Below are positions 1-6,435 of a stretch of DNA of 64,000 bases, piece by piece. Source of the stretch: a virus. Numbering within the stretch: the stretch's first letter is position 1; every line of letters starts with the position of its first letter. The translations under genes were made by a program, and so were the position numbers. The DNA lies in IMG/VR virus record IMGVR_UViG_3300009182_000056, positions 1 to 64,000 of that record; one strand, 5' to 3'. Under the pieces are notes generated by a model, which ran no database searches, was not told the origin of the DNA, and worked only from the letters and a program-made list of their open reading frames with translations.

Positions 1-1
1 A

Positions 2-1984
2 CTAGGTGGAAACACAGCCGTTGACTTTGTATCGGCTGTTAGTTCTGCTGATATTCCTTATGTAAGTGCTAGTATTGCTAGCACAGGCGCTATTGTAATG
101 ACACATAGTGCTGGCGGCGACATTGAACTTACTAATGTAACTGGCACTCCTGTAACAGATGCTGGATTTATTCCAGGAACAACTTTCTTAGTTCGTCAGC
201 GTTATATCGATGGTGTTCCTATCGGTAGTTTATTGAGTAACTGGGTAGGTAGTCCAACATTTACATATACAGCATCAGATGTTGCTCCAGATCAAAACCC
301 AACCGATGGCACATATTGGTATTATAGTGATCCTACCCAAGTGGATATTATGATCCAAGATAACGGTGTATGGCAAGGTTATCAAAATGTAACTTCAGAT
401 AGTCGTGGTTACGATTTAACACAGACAAATGCTACTGGTCCTATTATCAGCGCCACAGCTCCAACTACACAAACTGATCAAGCAGAAAGTCCGTTGGTTT
501 ATGGAGATTTATGGCTTAACACAAGTGATTTAGAAAATTATCCGTTGTTATATCGTTGGCAGAGTGTCGACGGAGTCGACCAGTGGGTACAAATTGTCAA
601 TACAGATCAAACACAATCTAGCGGTATTCTGTTTGCTGACGCTCGTTGGGCTCCAAATGGCACAACAGATCCAGTGTCTGCGGCATTACCAACGATTGAA
701 AGTCTATTAACAAGTAACTACTTAGATCCAGATGCGCCAAACGCATTACTATATCCAACAGGTATACTGTTATGGAATACTCGCCGTTCTGGATTTAATG
801 TTAAAACATATCAATCAAATTATTTTAACAATCAAAGTTATCCAACATATGAGTGGGACGACGCTACATCATACACCATTGGCGAATATGTACAATATAA
901 TAATTCAGTGTATGCGTGTATTAATAATAATACCAATCAACAGCCCGACACAGCAACAACTTATTGGGCACCACAAGATGTAACTAGTACATGGTTAAGT
1001 GCTACAGGTAGTCGTCCAGATGGTGCTCCTTATATGGGTCGTCAATCTCAGCGTATACTAATTGTCGAGGCAATGAAAGCTGCTGTTGATACTAATACAC
1101 AGATTCGTGAGGAGCAAAACTCTTATAACTTAATAGCGGCCACTGGTTATCCAGAGTTAGCTCCTAATTTAGAAGCATTAAACAATGAAATTAATAACGT
1201 AGCATTTGCTATTATTGATACACCATTGCGTTTGACTCCTGAAGATGTAGCTAAGTGGGCCAGCGATAATAATGGATTGGGCTTGCCTACAGGCGATGGC
1301 AATTTAGCTGCTGGCGATCCGTATGGAGCAACATTCTATCCAAGTTGTCGTACTACTGATCTTAGTGGGAATTTTTGTGTAACTTATCCAAGCCATATGA
1401 TGATTCGTACTATCATTCGCAGCGATGAAGTCGCTTATCCTTGGTTAGCTCCAGCAGGAACACGACGCGGTTTAGTTGATAATGCACAACAATTAGGCTA
1501 CTTAAATGGTATCACTGGTGTATTTGAAACATTGAGTGTTGGCCAATCATTGCGTGATGTACTGTACTCAAATCAAATTAATCCAATTACCTATATTCCA
1601 GGCGTTGGTATTACTAACTTTGGTAATAAGACATTACAAGCAACGGCAACAGCATTGGATCGTATTAACGTGGCTCGTTTAATATGCTTTATCCGTGCTA
1701 GACTTGAAGCAATTGGCAAGCAGTATTTGTTTGAACCAAATGATCAAATTACCCGTACAGGAATCAGCAATTCAATCACAAGTTTAATGATTGATTTAGT
1801 ATCTAAACGCGGTATTTACGATTATTTGGTAGTATGTGATAGTACAAACAATACACCAACAACAATCGATCAAAATCAGTTATGGGTTGATATTGCTATT
1901 GAGCCAGTGAAAGCTGTGGAATTCATTTATATTCCTCTGCGTATTGAAAATACTGGAGCGATTGCGGCGCAGGCTGCTGCTTAA
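2..1984 (+). CDS. Contractile tail sheath protein (T4 gp18-like), 5' truncated by window edge
   Basis: The reading frame is open from base 2, so the gene starts before the window; the first internal ATG at 98 is not the real start. The last 250 residues carry the typical sheath C-terminal domain: segments such as YPWLAPAGTRRG, LRDVLYSNQINPI and FIRARLEAIGKQYLFEPND, which in T4 gp18 build the sheath ring and the interlocking arms. The protein polymerises around the tail tube and contracts on infection. The N-terminal part is unusual. Around bases 847-975 there is a W-x-Y-G-Y-Y-P-W pattern (ATSYTIGEYVQYNNSVYAC, then YWAPQ) resembling carbohydrate-binding modules of the CBM5/12 type, probably exposed on the sheath surface. 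A hairpin and a late-type promoter follow, before the tube gene. Confidence 0.93.
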   Translation, partial: LGGNTAVDFVSAVSSADIPYVSASIASTGAIVMTHSAGGDIELTNVTGTPVTDAGFIPGTTFLVRQRYIDGVPIGSLLSNWVGSPTFTYTASDVAPDQNPTDGTYWYYSDPTQVDIMIQDNGVWQGYQNVTSDSRGYDLTQTNATGPIISATAPTTQTDQAESPLVYGDLWLNTSDLENYPLLYRWQSVDGVDQWVQIVNTDQTQSSGILFADARWAPNGTTDPVSAALPTIESLLTSNYLDPDAPNALLYPTGILLWNTRRSGFNVKTYQSNYFNNQSYPTYEWDDATSYTIGEYVQYNNSVYACINNNTNQQPDTATTYWAPQDVTSTWLSATGSRPDGAPYMGRQSQRILIVEAMKAAVDTNTQIREEQNSYNLIAATGYPELAPNLEALNNEINNVAFAIIDTPLRLTPEDVAKWASDNNGLGLPTGDGNLAAGDPYGATFYPSCRTTDLSGNFCVTYPSHMMIRTIIRSDEVAYPWLAPAGTRRGLVDNAQQLGYLNGITGVFETLSVGQSLRDVLYSNQINPITYIPGVGITNFGNKTLQATATALDRINVARLICFIRARLEAIGKQYLFEPNDQITRTGISNSITSLMIDLVSKRGIYDYLVVCDSTNNTPTTIDQNQLWVDIAIEPVKAVEFIYIPLRIENTGAIAAQAAA

Positions 1985-1986
1985 AG

Positions 1987-2015
1987 AAAGTTGGGTAATT
2001 TTTTTACCCAACTTT
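1987..2015 (+). terminator. Hairpin after the sheath gene, terminator-like
   Basis: A perfect 12-bp stem (AAAGTTGGGTAA / TTACCCAACTTT) closes a five-T loop, 2 nt after the sheath stop. No T-run follows the stem, so it may be a weak terminator or an mRNA-stabilising or processing hairpin separating the sheath and tube transcripts. Confidence 0.5.
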
Positions 2016-2020
2016 ATTAA

Positions 2021-2029
2021 CTAAATAAA
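2021..2029 (+). promoter_or_regulatory. Late-type promoter box (CTAAATAAA)
   Basis: A TAAATA box sits 21 nt before the tube gene start, resembling the T4 late promoter core TATAAATA. It lies just after the sheath hairpin, which fits separate late transcription of the tube gene. Confidence 0.4.
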
Positions 2030-2048
2030 GTATATCGGAGATTAACAA

Positions 2049-2708
2049 ATGGCAACATCCTCATTAACTAACATGACAGTCCCGCTAGGGGCAGACGGTC
2101 AAAGCGCATCAACACAGGGCTTATTAATGCCTAAACTGGCGTATCGCTTCCGTGTTTTCTTTTCAAACTTTGGTGTAAGTACACCTACAACAGAGTTGAC
2201 AAAACAAGTCATGAAGTTTGATCGTCCACACGTACAATTTGAAGAAATCAAATTACCAATTTATAACAGTACTGTTAAACTTGCTGGTAAGCACTCGTGG
2301 ACTGATGTTACTTGCGACTTGCGTGATGATGCTCAAGGAAATGTAAGCAAATTAGTAGGAGAGCAGTTACAGAAGCAATTAGATTTTATGGAGCAAAGTT
2401 CTGCGGCTGCTGGTATTGACTACAAGTTTACAATACAACTACAAATATTAGACGGCGGTAATGCGAATAATGAACCTACTGTGTTAGAAGAATGGCAAAT
2501 TCTTGGTGCCTACTTAAAAGATGTTAATTACAATTCTATGGATTATAATACATCCGATCAAGTTAAGATTGGATTAACAATTACCTATGATAATGCCATC
2601 CAAGTCAATGGAGCAGGTGTTCCAACAGGCGTAGGACAAGCTGTAGCCTACGCAGGCGGCCAATCTTTAGGTCAAGCTACCGGCGCAGCTTCAGTACCTA
2701 ACGTTTAA
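2049..2708 (+). CDS. Tail tube protein (T4 gp19-like)
   Basis: A 219-residue protein placed directly after the sheath, the standard gp18-gp19 order of T4-like phages. The start of the fold (PKLAYRFRVFFSNFG, residues ~28-42) and the middle (HVQFEEIKLPIYNSTVKLAG) match the tail-tube beta-barrel family; the tube hexamers line the DNA channel. The C-terminal 30 residues are Gly/Ala-rich and probably disordered. It has its own upstream late-type box. A second tube-fold gene starts 11 nt downstream. Confidence 0.85.
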   Translation: MATSSLTNMTVPLGADGQSASTQGLLMPKLAYRFRVFFSNFGVSTPTTELTKQVMKFDRPHVQFEEIKLPIYNSTVKLAGKHSWTDVTCDLRDDAQGNVSKLVGEQLQKQLDFMEQSSAAAGIDYKFTIQLQILDGGNANNEPTVLEEWQILGAYLKDVNYNSMDYNTSDQVKIGLTITYDNAIQVNGAGVPTGVGQAVAYAGGQSLGQATGAASVPNV

Positions 2709-2718
2709 TTAATTAATC

Positions 2719-3891
2719 ATGGGTACCGGCTTTTTCGGCCAGGGCGGCGATCTACTACAAGCATTCGGTCAAGGCATTGTTGCATTACCTGGCGTAAAAG
2801 ATTACTCACACGCAGCTAAAACATTTGAGACCAACGGCTATCAATTATCACCCCGACTCAAATTTTTATATCATGTCTTTTTTAATATTAATACTGGACA
2901 AATTCCTCAGCTTCAAGCGGCCTATGGTTCTGGCACAGTAGAAACTATTGGCATGATGGTTAAAAGTATTGACTTACCTAAATTTAAAGTCGACACAACA
3001 GTAATGAATCAGTATAATCGTAAAAGAGTTATACAAAGTAAAATGCGCTACGAACCAAGTCGTATTACAATGCATGACGACCAATCTGATTTAATTCGTA
3101 ATCTGTGGTACAATTATTACACATATTATTATAAAGATCCAAGTCAGAAATATCAAAGTGTACCTAACACATCTGGTACATTAGGCATGTTACAATCGAT
3201 GAGTAATGGATTTAACTATAATGCCAATGACATTTATAGCCAAGTATTACAAAGTGCTGACTGGGGTTTTATCGGAGAAAGTTATTCCGATGGTACTAAT
3301 ACTGGTACTACTAGTTCCGGCAAGCCACCATTTTTCCGTGATATTACTATCTACGGATTGAGTCAAAAGAAATATGCCGCATGGACATTAATTAATCCTA
3401 TTATTAGTCAGTGGAACAGCGATAGTTACGATTATTCAGAAGGTGGCGGCACAATGAAAAATGATGTCACAATTGAATATGAAACTGTGAAATATTATTC
3501 AGGCGCTATTGGCAGCCAGCATCCATCCAGCAAGGTTCCAGGCTTTTCTGATCCAGCACACTATGATATTGTGCCTTCTGGTATTACTCGACCAGGTGGC
3601 ACACGCTCAGTATTTGGACAAGGCGGATTGTTAGATGCTGTTGGCGGCACTGCAGAAGATTTACAAGCTCTTGCTAGTGGCCAGGGCGGATTACAAAATG
3701 TTATTGGAGCTGTACAAAAAGCTGGCACAGCATATAATACATTTAAAAATCAAAATATTAATAAAATTTTACAACCAGAATTACAAAAAGCTGGAGTGCA
3801 AGTAGCCCAACAATTAGTGCCACAAGCAGTAAATTCAGTTAACGGATTTGTGTTTCCGAGAGCTCCGATAGTTCCACCTACTGTCCGATGA
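2719..3891 (+). CDS. Second tail-tube-fold protein (gp19/gp54-like)
   Basis: 390 residues. Residues ~43-55 (LSPRLKFLYHVFF) and ~80-100 (GMMVKSIDLPKFKVDTTVM) repeat the pattern of the preceding tube protein, and ~220-265 (DITIYGLSQKK, VTIEYETVKYYSG) give the closing strands of the same barrel. At almost twice the length of gp19, it is more like T4 gp54, the baseplate protein that nucleates the tube, than a major tube subunit. The C-terminal ~110 residues are low-complexity with repeated GQGG segments (FGQGGLLDAVGG, SGQGGLQNVIG). It sits 11 nt after gp19 and 6 nt before the next gene. The initiator role is inferred; a minor tube or terminator protein is also possible. Confidence 0.65.
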   Translation: MGTGFFGQGGDLLQAFGQGIVALPGVKDYSHAAKTFETNGYQLSPRLKFLYHVFFNINTGQIPQLQAAYGSGTVETIGMMVKSIDLPKFKVDTTVMNQYNRKRVIQSKMRYEPSRITMHDDQSDLIRNLWYNYYTYYYKDPSQKYQSVPNTSGTLGMLQSMSNGFNYNANDIYSQVLQSADWGFIGESYSDGTNTGTTSSGKPPFFRDITIYGLSQKKYAAWTLINPIISQWNSDSYDYSEGGGTMKNDVTIEYETVKYYSGAIGSQHPSSKVPGFSDPAHYDIVPSGITRPGGTRSVFGQGGLLDAVGGTAEDLQALASGQGGLQNVIGAVQKAGTAYNTFKNQNINKILQPELQKAGVQVAQQLVPQAVNSVNGFVFPRAPIVPPTVR

Positions 3892-3897
3892 TAAATT

Positions 3898-4257
3898 ATG
3901 GCTAATATTAATAATACTAATCCTAACATAGATGCGACTGTGCAAATTTTTGATAGATTTTATTCTTATCAACAATCTGTTTCCGGGGTAGAATACGACG
4001 CTGTACATAGTTATTTGTTAAGTGTTTTTAAAACAGAAAAACAAGCAGGCAACTTCACATCAACAATGTTTAGAATGTCTGACGCTTCAGGAATTCCAGT
4101 TATGGAATTATTACAATCCCTACAAGGACTAGCTAAACCGCAGATTACTTTAACTTTTGCATATTATTTAAACACCTTTCAAAGCCCTGCTACTATGTTG
4201 GGACTTCAGCAACAAGTAATTCCTAATTACTACGTTGCCCATAACATCAAACAGTAA
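3898..4257 (+). CDS. Conserved T4-like structural-cluster protein, unknown
   Basis: 119 residues, no signal peptide or membrane segment. It begins with a polar stretch and has a helical middle (YDAVHSYLLSVFKTEKQAG). It lies between the tube-fold genes and the gp4-type nuclease in a tight late cluster (6-nt gaps on either side), so a virion or assembly role is likely. I do not recognise a named family with confidence. Confidence 0.6.
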   Translation: MANINNTNPNIDATVQIFDRFYSYQQSVSGVEYDAVHSYLLSVFKTEKQAGNFTSTMFRMSDASGIPVMELLQSLQGLAKPQITLTFAYYLNTFQSPATMLGLQQQVIPNYYVAHNIKQ

Positions 4258-4262
4258 TTATC

Positions 4263-4694
4263 ATGGCTAACTTTCGCCAAGGCTTCTATGAAGTAAAAAA
4301 TTCTTCAAAATATGTTGGCAATGGTAAACCAAAGTTTCGCTCTGGTTGGGAGATGACTTTTATGATGTTTCTCGACTCTAACGATAACGTTATAAACTGG
4401 GCCAGCGAGCCTGTAAGAATTCCTTATCGCAATCCTCTGACTGGCAAAATGACTATGTATGTTCCAGATTTTATTGTAACTTACCGTGGTCCAAAAGAAA
4501 CAGTAAGAGCTGAATTGATCGAGATTAAACCTAAAAAACAAAGTTTAATTGAAAGTAAGATGAAGGATCGGGACAAAGCTATAGTAGCTGTCAACTATGC
4601 TAAGTGGCATGCTGCTACACTATGGGCCAAGCAAAACGGGCTTACTTTTAGAGTTATTACAGAAGAAGATATCTTTAGGCAGGGTAAGAAGTAA
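4263..4694 (+). CDS. Head completion nuclease (T4 gp4/gp50-like, TnsA-like fold)
   Basis: 143 residues, close to the 150 of T4 gp4. A PD-(D/E)XK core is visible: an acidic residue in RSGWEMTF (~27-34), PDF at ~63-65 (MYVPDFIVTY) and E-x-K in ELIEIKPKKQ (~82-91). T4 gp4 is needed to finish packaged heads before tails attach, probably by trimming or protecting the DNA end. The context between tail tube and terminase genes supports this. Start ATG is 6 nt after the preceding stop. Confidence 0.8.
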   Translation: MANFRQGFYEVKNSSKYVGNGKPKFRSGWEMTFMMFLDSNDNVINWASEPVRIPYRNPLTGKMTMYVPDFIVTYRGPKETVRAELIEIKPKKQSLIESKMKDRDKAIVAVNYAKWHAATLWAKQNGLTFRVITEEDIFRQGKK

Positions 4695-4715
4695 TCTACC
4701 CCAGCCAAAATACTG

Positions 4716-4721
4716 TAAATA
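4716..4721 (+). promoter_or_regulatory. Late-type promoter box (TAAATA)
   Basis: The box lies in ACTGTAAATAACAGT, so it is flanked by a 5-bp inverted repeat, and it ends only 5 nt before the ATG of the next gene. With T4-like spacing the transcript would start at or next to the ATG, leaving no room for a ribosome binding site. Confidence 0.4.
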
Positions 4722-4726
4722 ACAGT

Positions 4727-5227
4727 ATGACTAAAAAATTAGAAAATTTATTTGGTTTTGATCAGCTTGAAGATCCACAGGATATTCCTGTTGTTGAAAA
4801 TATGACCCAAGAAGAGACTCGTCATGCTATTGTAGAGCTAGACGAAAAAATAGATAAAATTGACCATGCTTTGCCTGCTATTCGTGACTTGGCTGCGAGC
4901 GACAAAGAACTTGACGAAATAGCCGATTTAGCCAAACAAAGTTATCAAGATTTATCAGATCTTGGTATGAACGTGGACAGTAGATTTAGTGCCGAATTAT
5001 TTGCTGTAGCCAGTAATATGTTGGGGCATGCTCTAACTGCTAAAACTACTAAACTGAATAAAAAATTAAAAATGATTGACTTACAACTTAAAAAGTTAAA
5101 GTTAGATCAAGATGCTGCTAAGAAAGCTGGGGATTTAAACAGTATTCCTACAGCCGAAGGACAGGTACTAACTCGTAACGACCTCTTAGAACGCTTACTT
5201 AGCGATAGAGCACAAAAAGACAATTAG
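4727..5227 (+). CDS. Probable small terminase subunit (gp16-like)
   Basis: 166 residues (T4 gp16 has 164). The N-terminus is acidic with a short NLFGFDQLEDP segment. Residues ~60-125 are strongly helical with a DSRFSAELFAVASNMLGHALTA core followed by a Lys-rich helix, the same order as the DNA-recognising coiled-coil core of T4 gp16. It stands in the late cluster shared with the large terminase. It would set packaging initiation and stimulate the gp17 ATPase. Family assignment rests on length, layout and pattern, so it is moderate. Confidence 0.55.
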   Translation: MTKKLENLFGFDQLEDPQDIPVVENMTQEETRHAIVELDEKIDKIDHALPAIRDLAASDKELDEIADLAKQSYQDLSDLGMNVDSRFSAELFAVASNMLGHALTAKTTKLNKKLKMIDLQLKKLKLDQDAAKKAGDLNSIPTAEGQVLTRNDLLERLLSDRAQKDN

Positions 5228-5235
5228 TATAAATA
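5228..5235 (+). promoter_or_regulatory. T4-type late promoter TATAAATA
   Basis: An exact copy of the T4 late promoter core lies 17 nt before the ATG at 5253, immediately after the preceding stop. It has the right orientation for late transcription of the internal-protein candidate downstream. Confidence 0.6.
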
Positions 5236-5252
5236 TAATATAGGAAACAATC

Positions 5253-5861
5253 ATGAAAAATTTTAAAGATTACTTAGCAGAAAGCGAAAGAACCTACAAC
5301 TATCGTATTAAAATAGTTGGTGATTTGCCCCAGGGATTTTACAATTCCCTCAAAGGTAAATTAGATCAGTTTGATCCCGTAAAGATTGGAGCCGAAAAAA
5401 GCACTCCGATCCAGGCCAAGCCAGCTGATTTTCCAGCATGTGAAAACGAAAAAGTTACTAGTATCGATGTAGAATTTCGTTACCCAGCTATCGAGCCACA
5501 GATCAAACAAATCGCTCGTTTACTTGGCTTAGATGAAAATAAAATTATTATGCAAACATCTGTTTACGGAGATAACGAAGCTGATTATAAAGCAAAACTT
5601 GAAGCACAAGCTGATCCAGTTTTAACAGCACCATATCCAGCAGATGATGCCAAACAAAAAGAATTGATTAAAGATTATTCAGCTGATCCATATGACCATG
5701 CTGTATTAAAAAATTCTTATCGCAGTAACTTTACCGTTGCCGGCGGCAGTCCAAAGCCTGCTGAAACAACAAATGATTTGCCCATGGGCGATGATAGTCC
5801 AATGACACACGCAGAGAAGCGTCCACGCAAGCCAGCAACTGGCGCACAACCAAGAGGATGA
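5253..5861 (+). CDS. Internal head protein candidate with capsid-targeting N-terminus
   Basis: 202 residues. The first 11 residues, MKNFKDYLAES, match position by position the capsid-targeting sequence of T4 internal proteins (MKTYQEFIAEA), ending in an L-x-E site of the kind cut by the T4 prohead protease gp21. This predicts loading into the prohead core and removal of the leader. The rest has a folded middle (YRIKIVGDLPQGFYNSL; VTSIDVEFRYPAIEPQI) and a basic, Pro-rich tail (HAEKRPRKPATGAQPRG). It follows an exact late promoter and has an AGGAAA-type ribosome site. The function after injection is unknown. Confidence 0.6.
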   Translation: MKNFKDYLAESERTYNYRIKIVGDLPQGFYNSLKGKLDQFDPVKIGAEKSTPIQAKPADFPACENEKVTSIDVEFRYPAIEPQIKQIARLLGLDENKIIMQTSVYGDNEADYKAKLEAQADPVLTAPYPADDAKQKELIKDYSADPYDHAVLKNSYRSNFTVAGGSPKPAETTNDLPMGDDSPMTHAEKRPRKPATGAQPRG

Positions 5862-5865
5862 TAAG

Positions 5866-6417
5866 ATGAGCACAACCATATTTAGAAAATATATTGATCT
5901 TATCAATGAGGTCCAACAACTTAATGAACTTAGCCCAGATTTATTGCGTAGAGCATCCGATGCCGCTGGTGCTAAAAGAACAAGTCTAGCTGGCCCAGAA
6001 AACAAAGCCGCTAGACAAAAAGCAAGTGGCCAAGAGGAAAAGTTTTATCAAGGTCAAATAGATAGATCTAATGCTAATCCCGCAGCAGGAACACAAGCAA
6101 CAGCAAACGCTTACATTGAAAAATTAAAACAAAATGGGTGGAATCAGATTACTGATCCTCAACAGATAGCACAGGCAGCCGCACGTCTTGGCTGGGACAA
6201 ATATAGCCAACCTCCGCAAGGAGTAACATGGTTTACTCACCCGCAAAACGGAGAGTCTGCATACATTGATCCTAAAAATGGTCAACTTGTTCGCTCTGGA
6301 AATGGGCAACAGCGAATAGGTCAGTCATTTGGGAATGCCAAAGCTATGCATCCACAAGCAAGTGATAGCGCAAAGTGGAATGCAAATAACCCAAACCAAA
6401 ATGTTTTTAAACCATAA
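5866..6417 (+). CDS. Putative virion-associated protein, unknown
   Basis: 183 residues, hydrophilic, Gln/Asn/Ala-rich. The N-terminus (FRKYIDLINEVQQLNELSPDLL) has two I/L-N-E tripeptides that could be gp21-type cleavage sites and the segment LNELSPDLLRRASDAA. A related segment, LDELSPDTLKSYVKKAS, occurs in the large protein at 12933-15236. A compact folded part is seen around residues 85-145 (KLGWDKYSQPPQG..., FTHPQNGESAYIDPKNGQLV). Start is preceded by GAGGATGATAAG, 4 nt after the upstream stop. Probably co-expressed with its neighbours as a prohead core or internal component. Confidence 0.5.
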   Translation: MSTTIFRKYIDLINEVQQLNELSPDLLRRASDAAGAKRTSLAGPENKAARQKASGQEEKFYQGQIDRSNANPAAGTQATANAYIEKLKQNGWNQITDPQQIAQAAARLGWDKYSQPPQGVTWFTHPQNGESAYIDPKNGQLVRSGNGQQRIGQSFGNAKAMHPQASDSAKWNANNPNQNVFKP

Positions 6418-6435
6418 TATTATATAGGATCTGAA

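Noticed and set aside
732-983. Open frame of 83 codons inside the sheath gene
   Set aside because: Shadow frame within a clearly conserved protein; no ribosome site and no family features.
5706-6005. Minus-strand open frames opposite the genes at 5253 and 5866
   Set aside because: Antisense shadows with Ser/Leu/Cys-rich composition typical of reversed coding DNA; both + strand genes are well supported.
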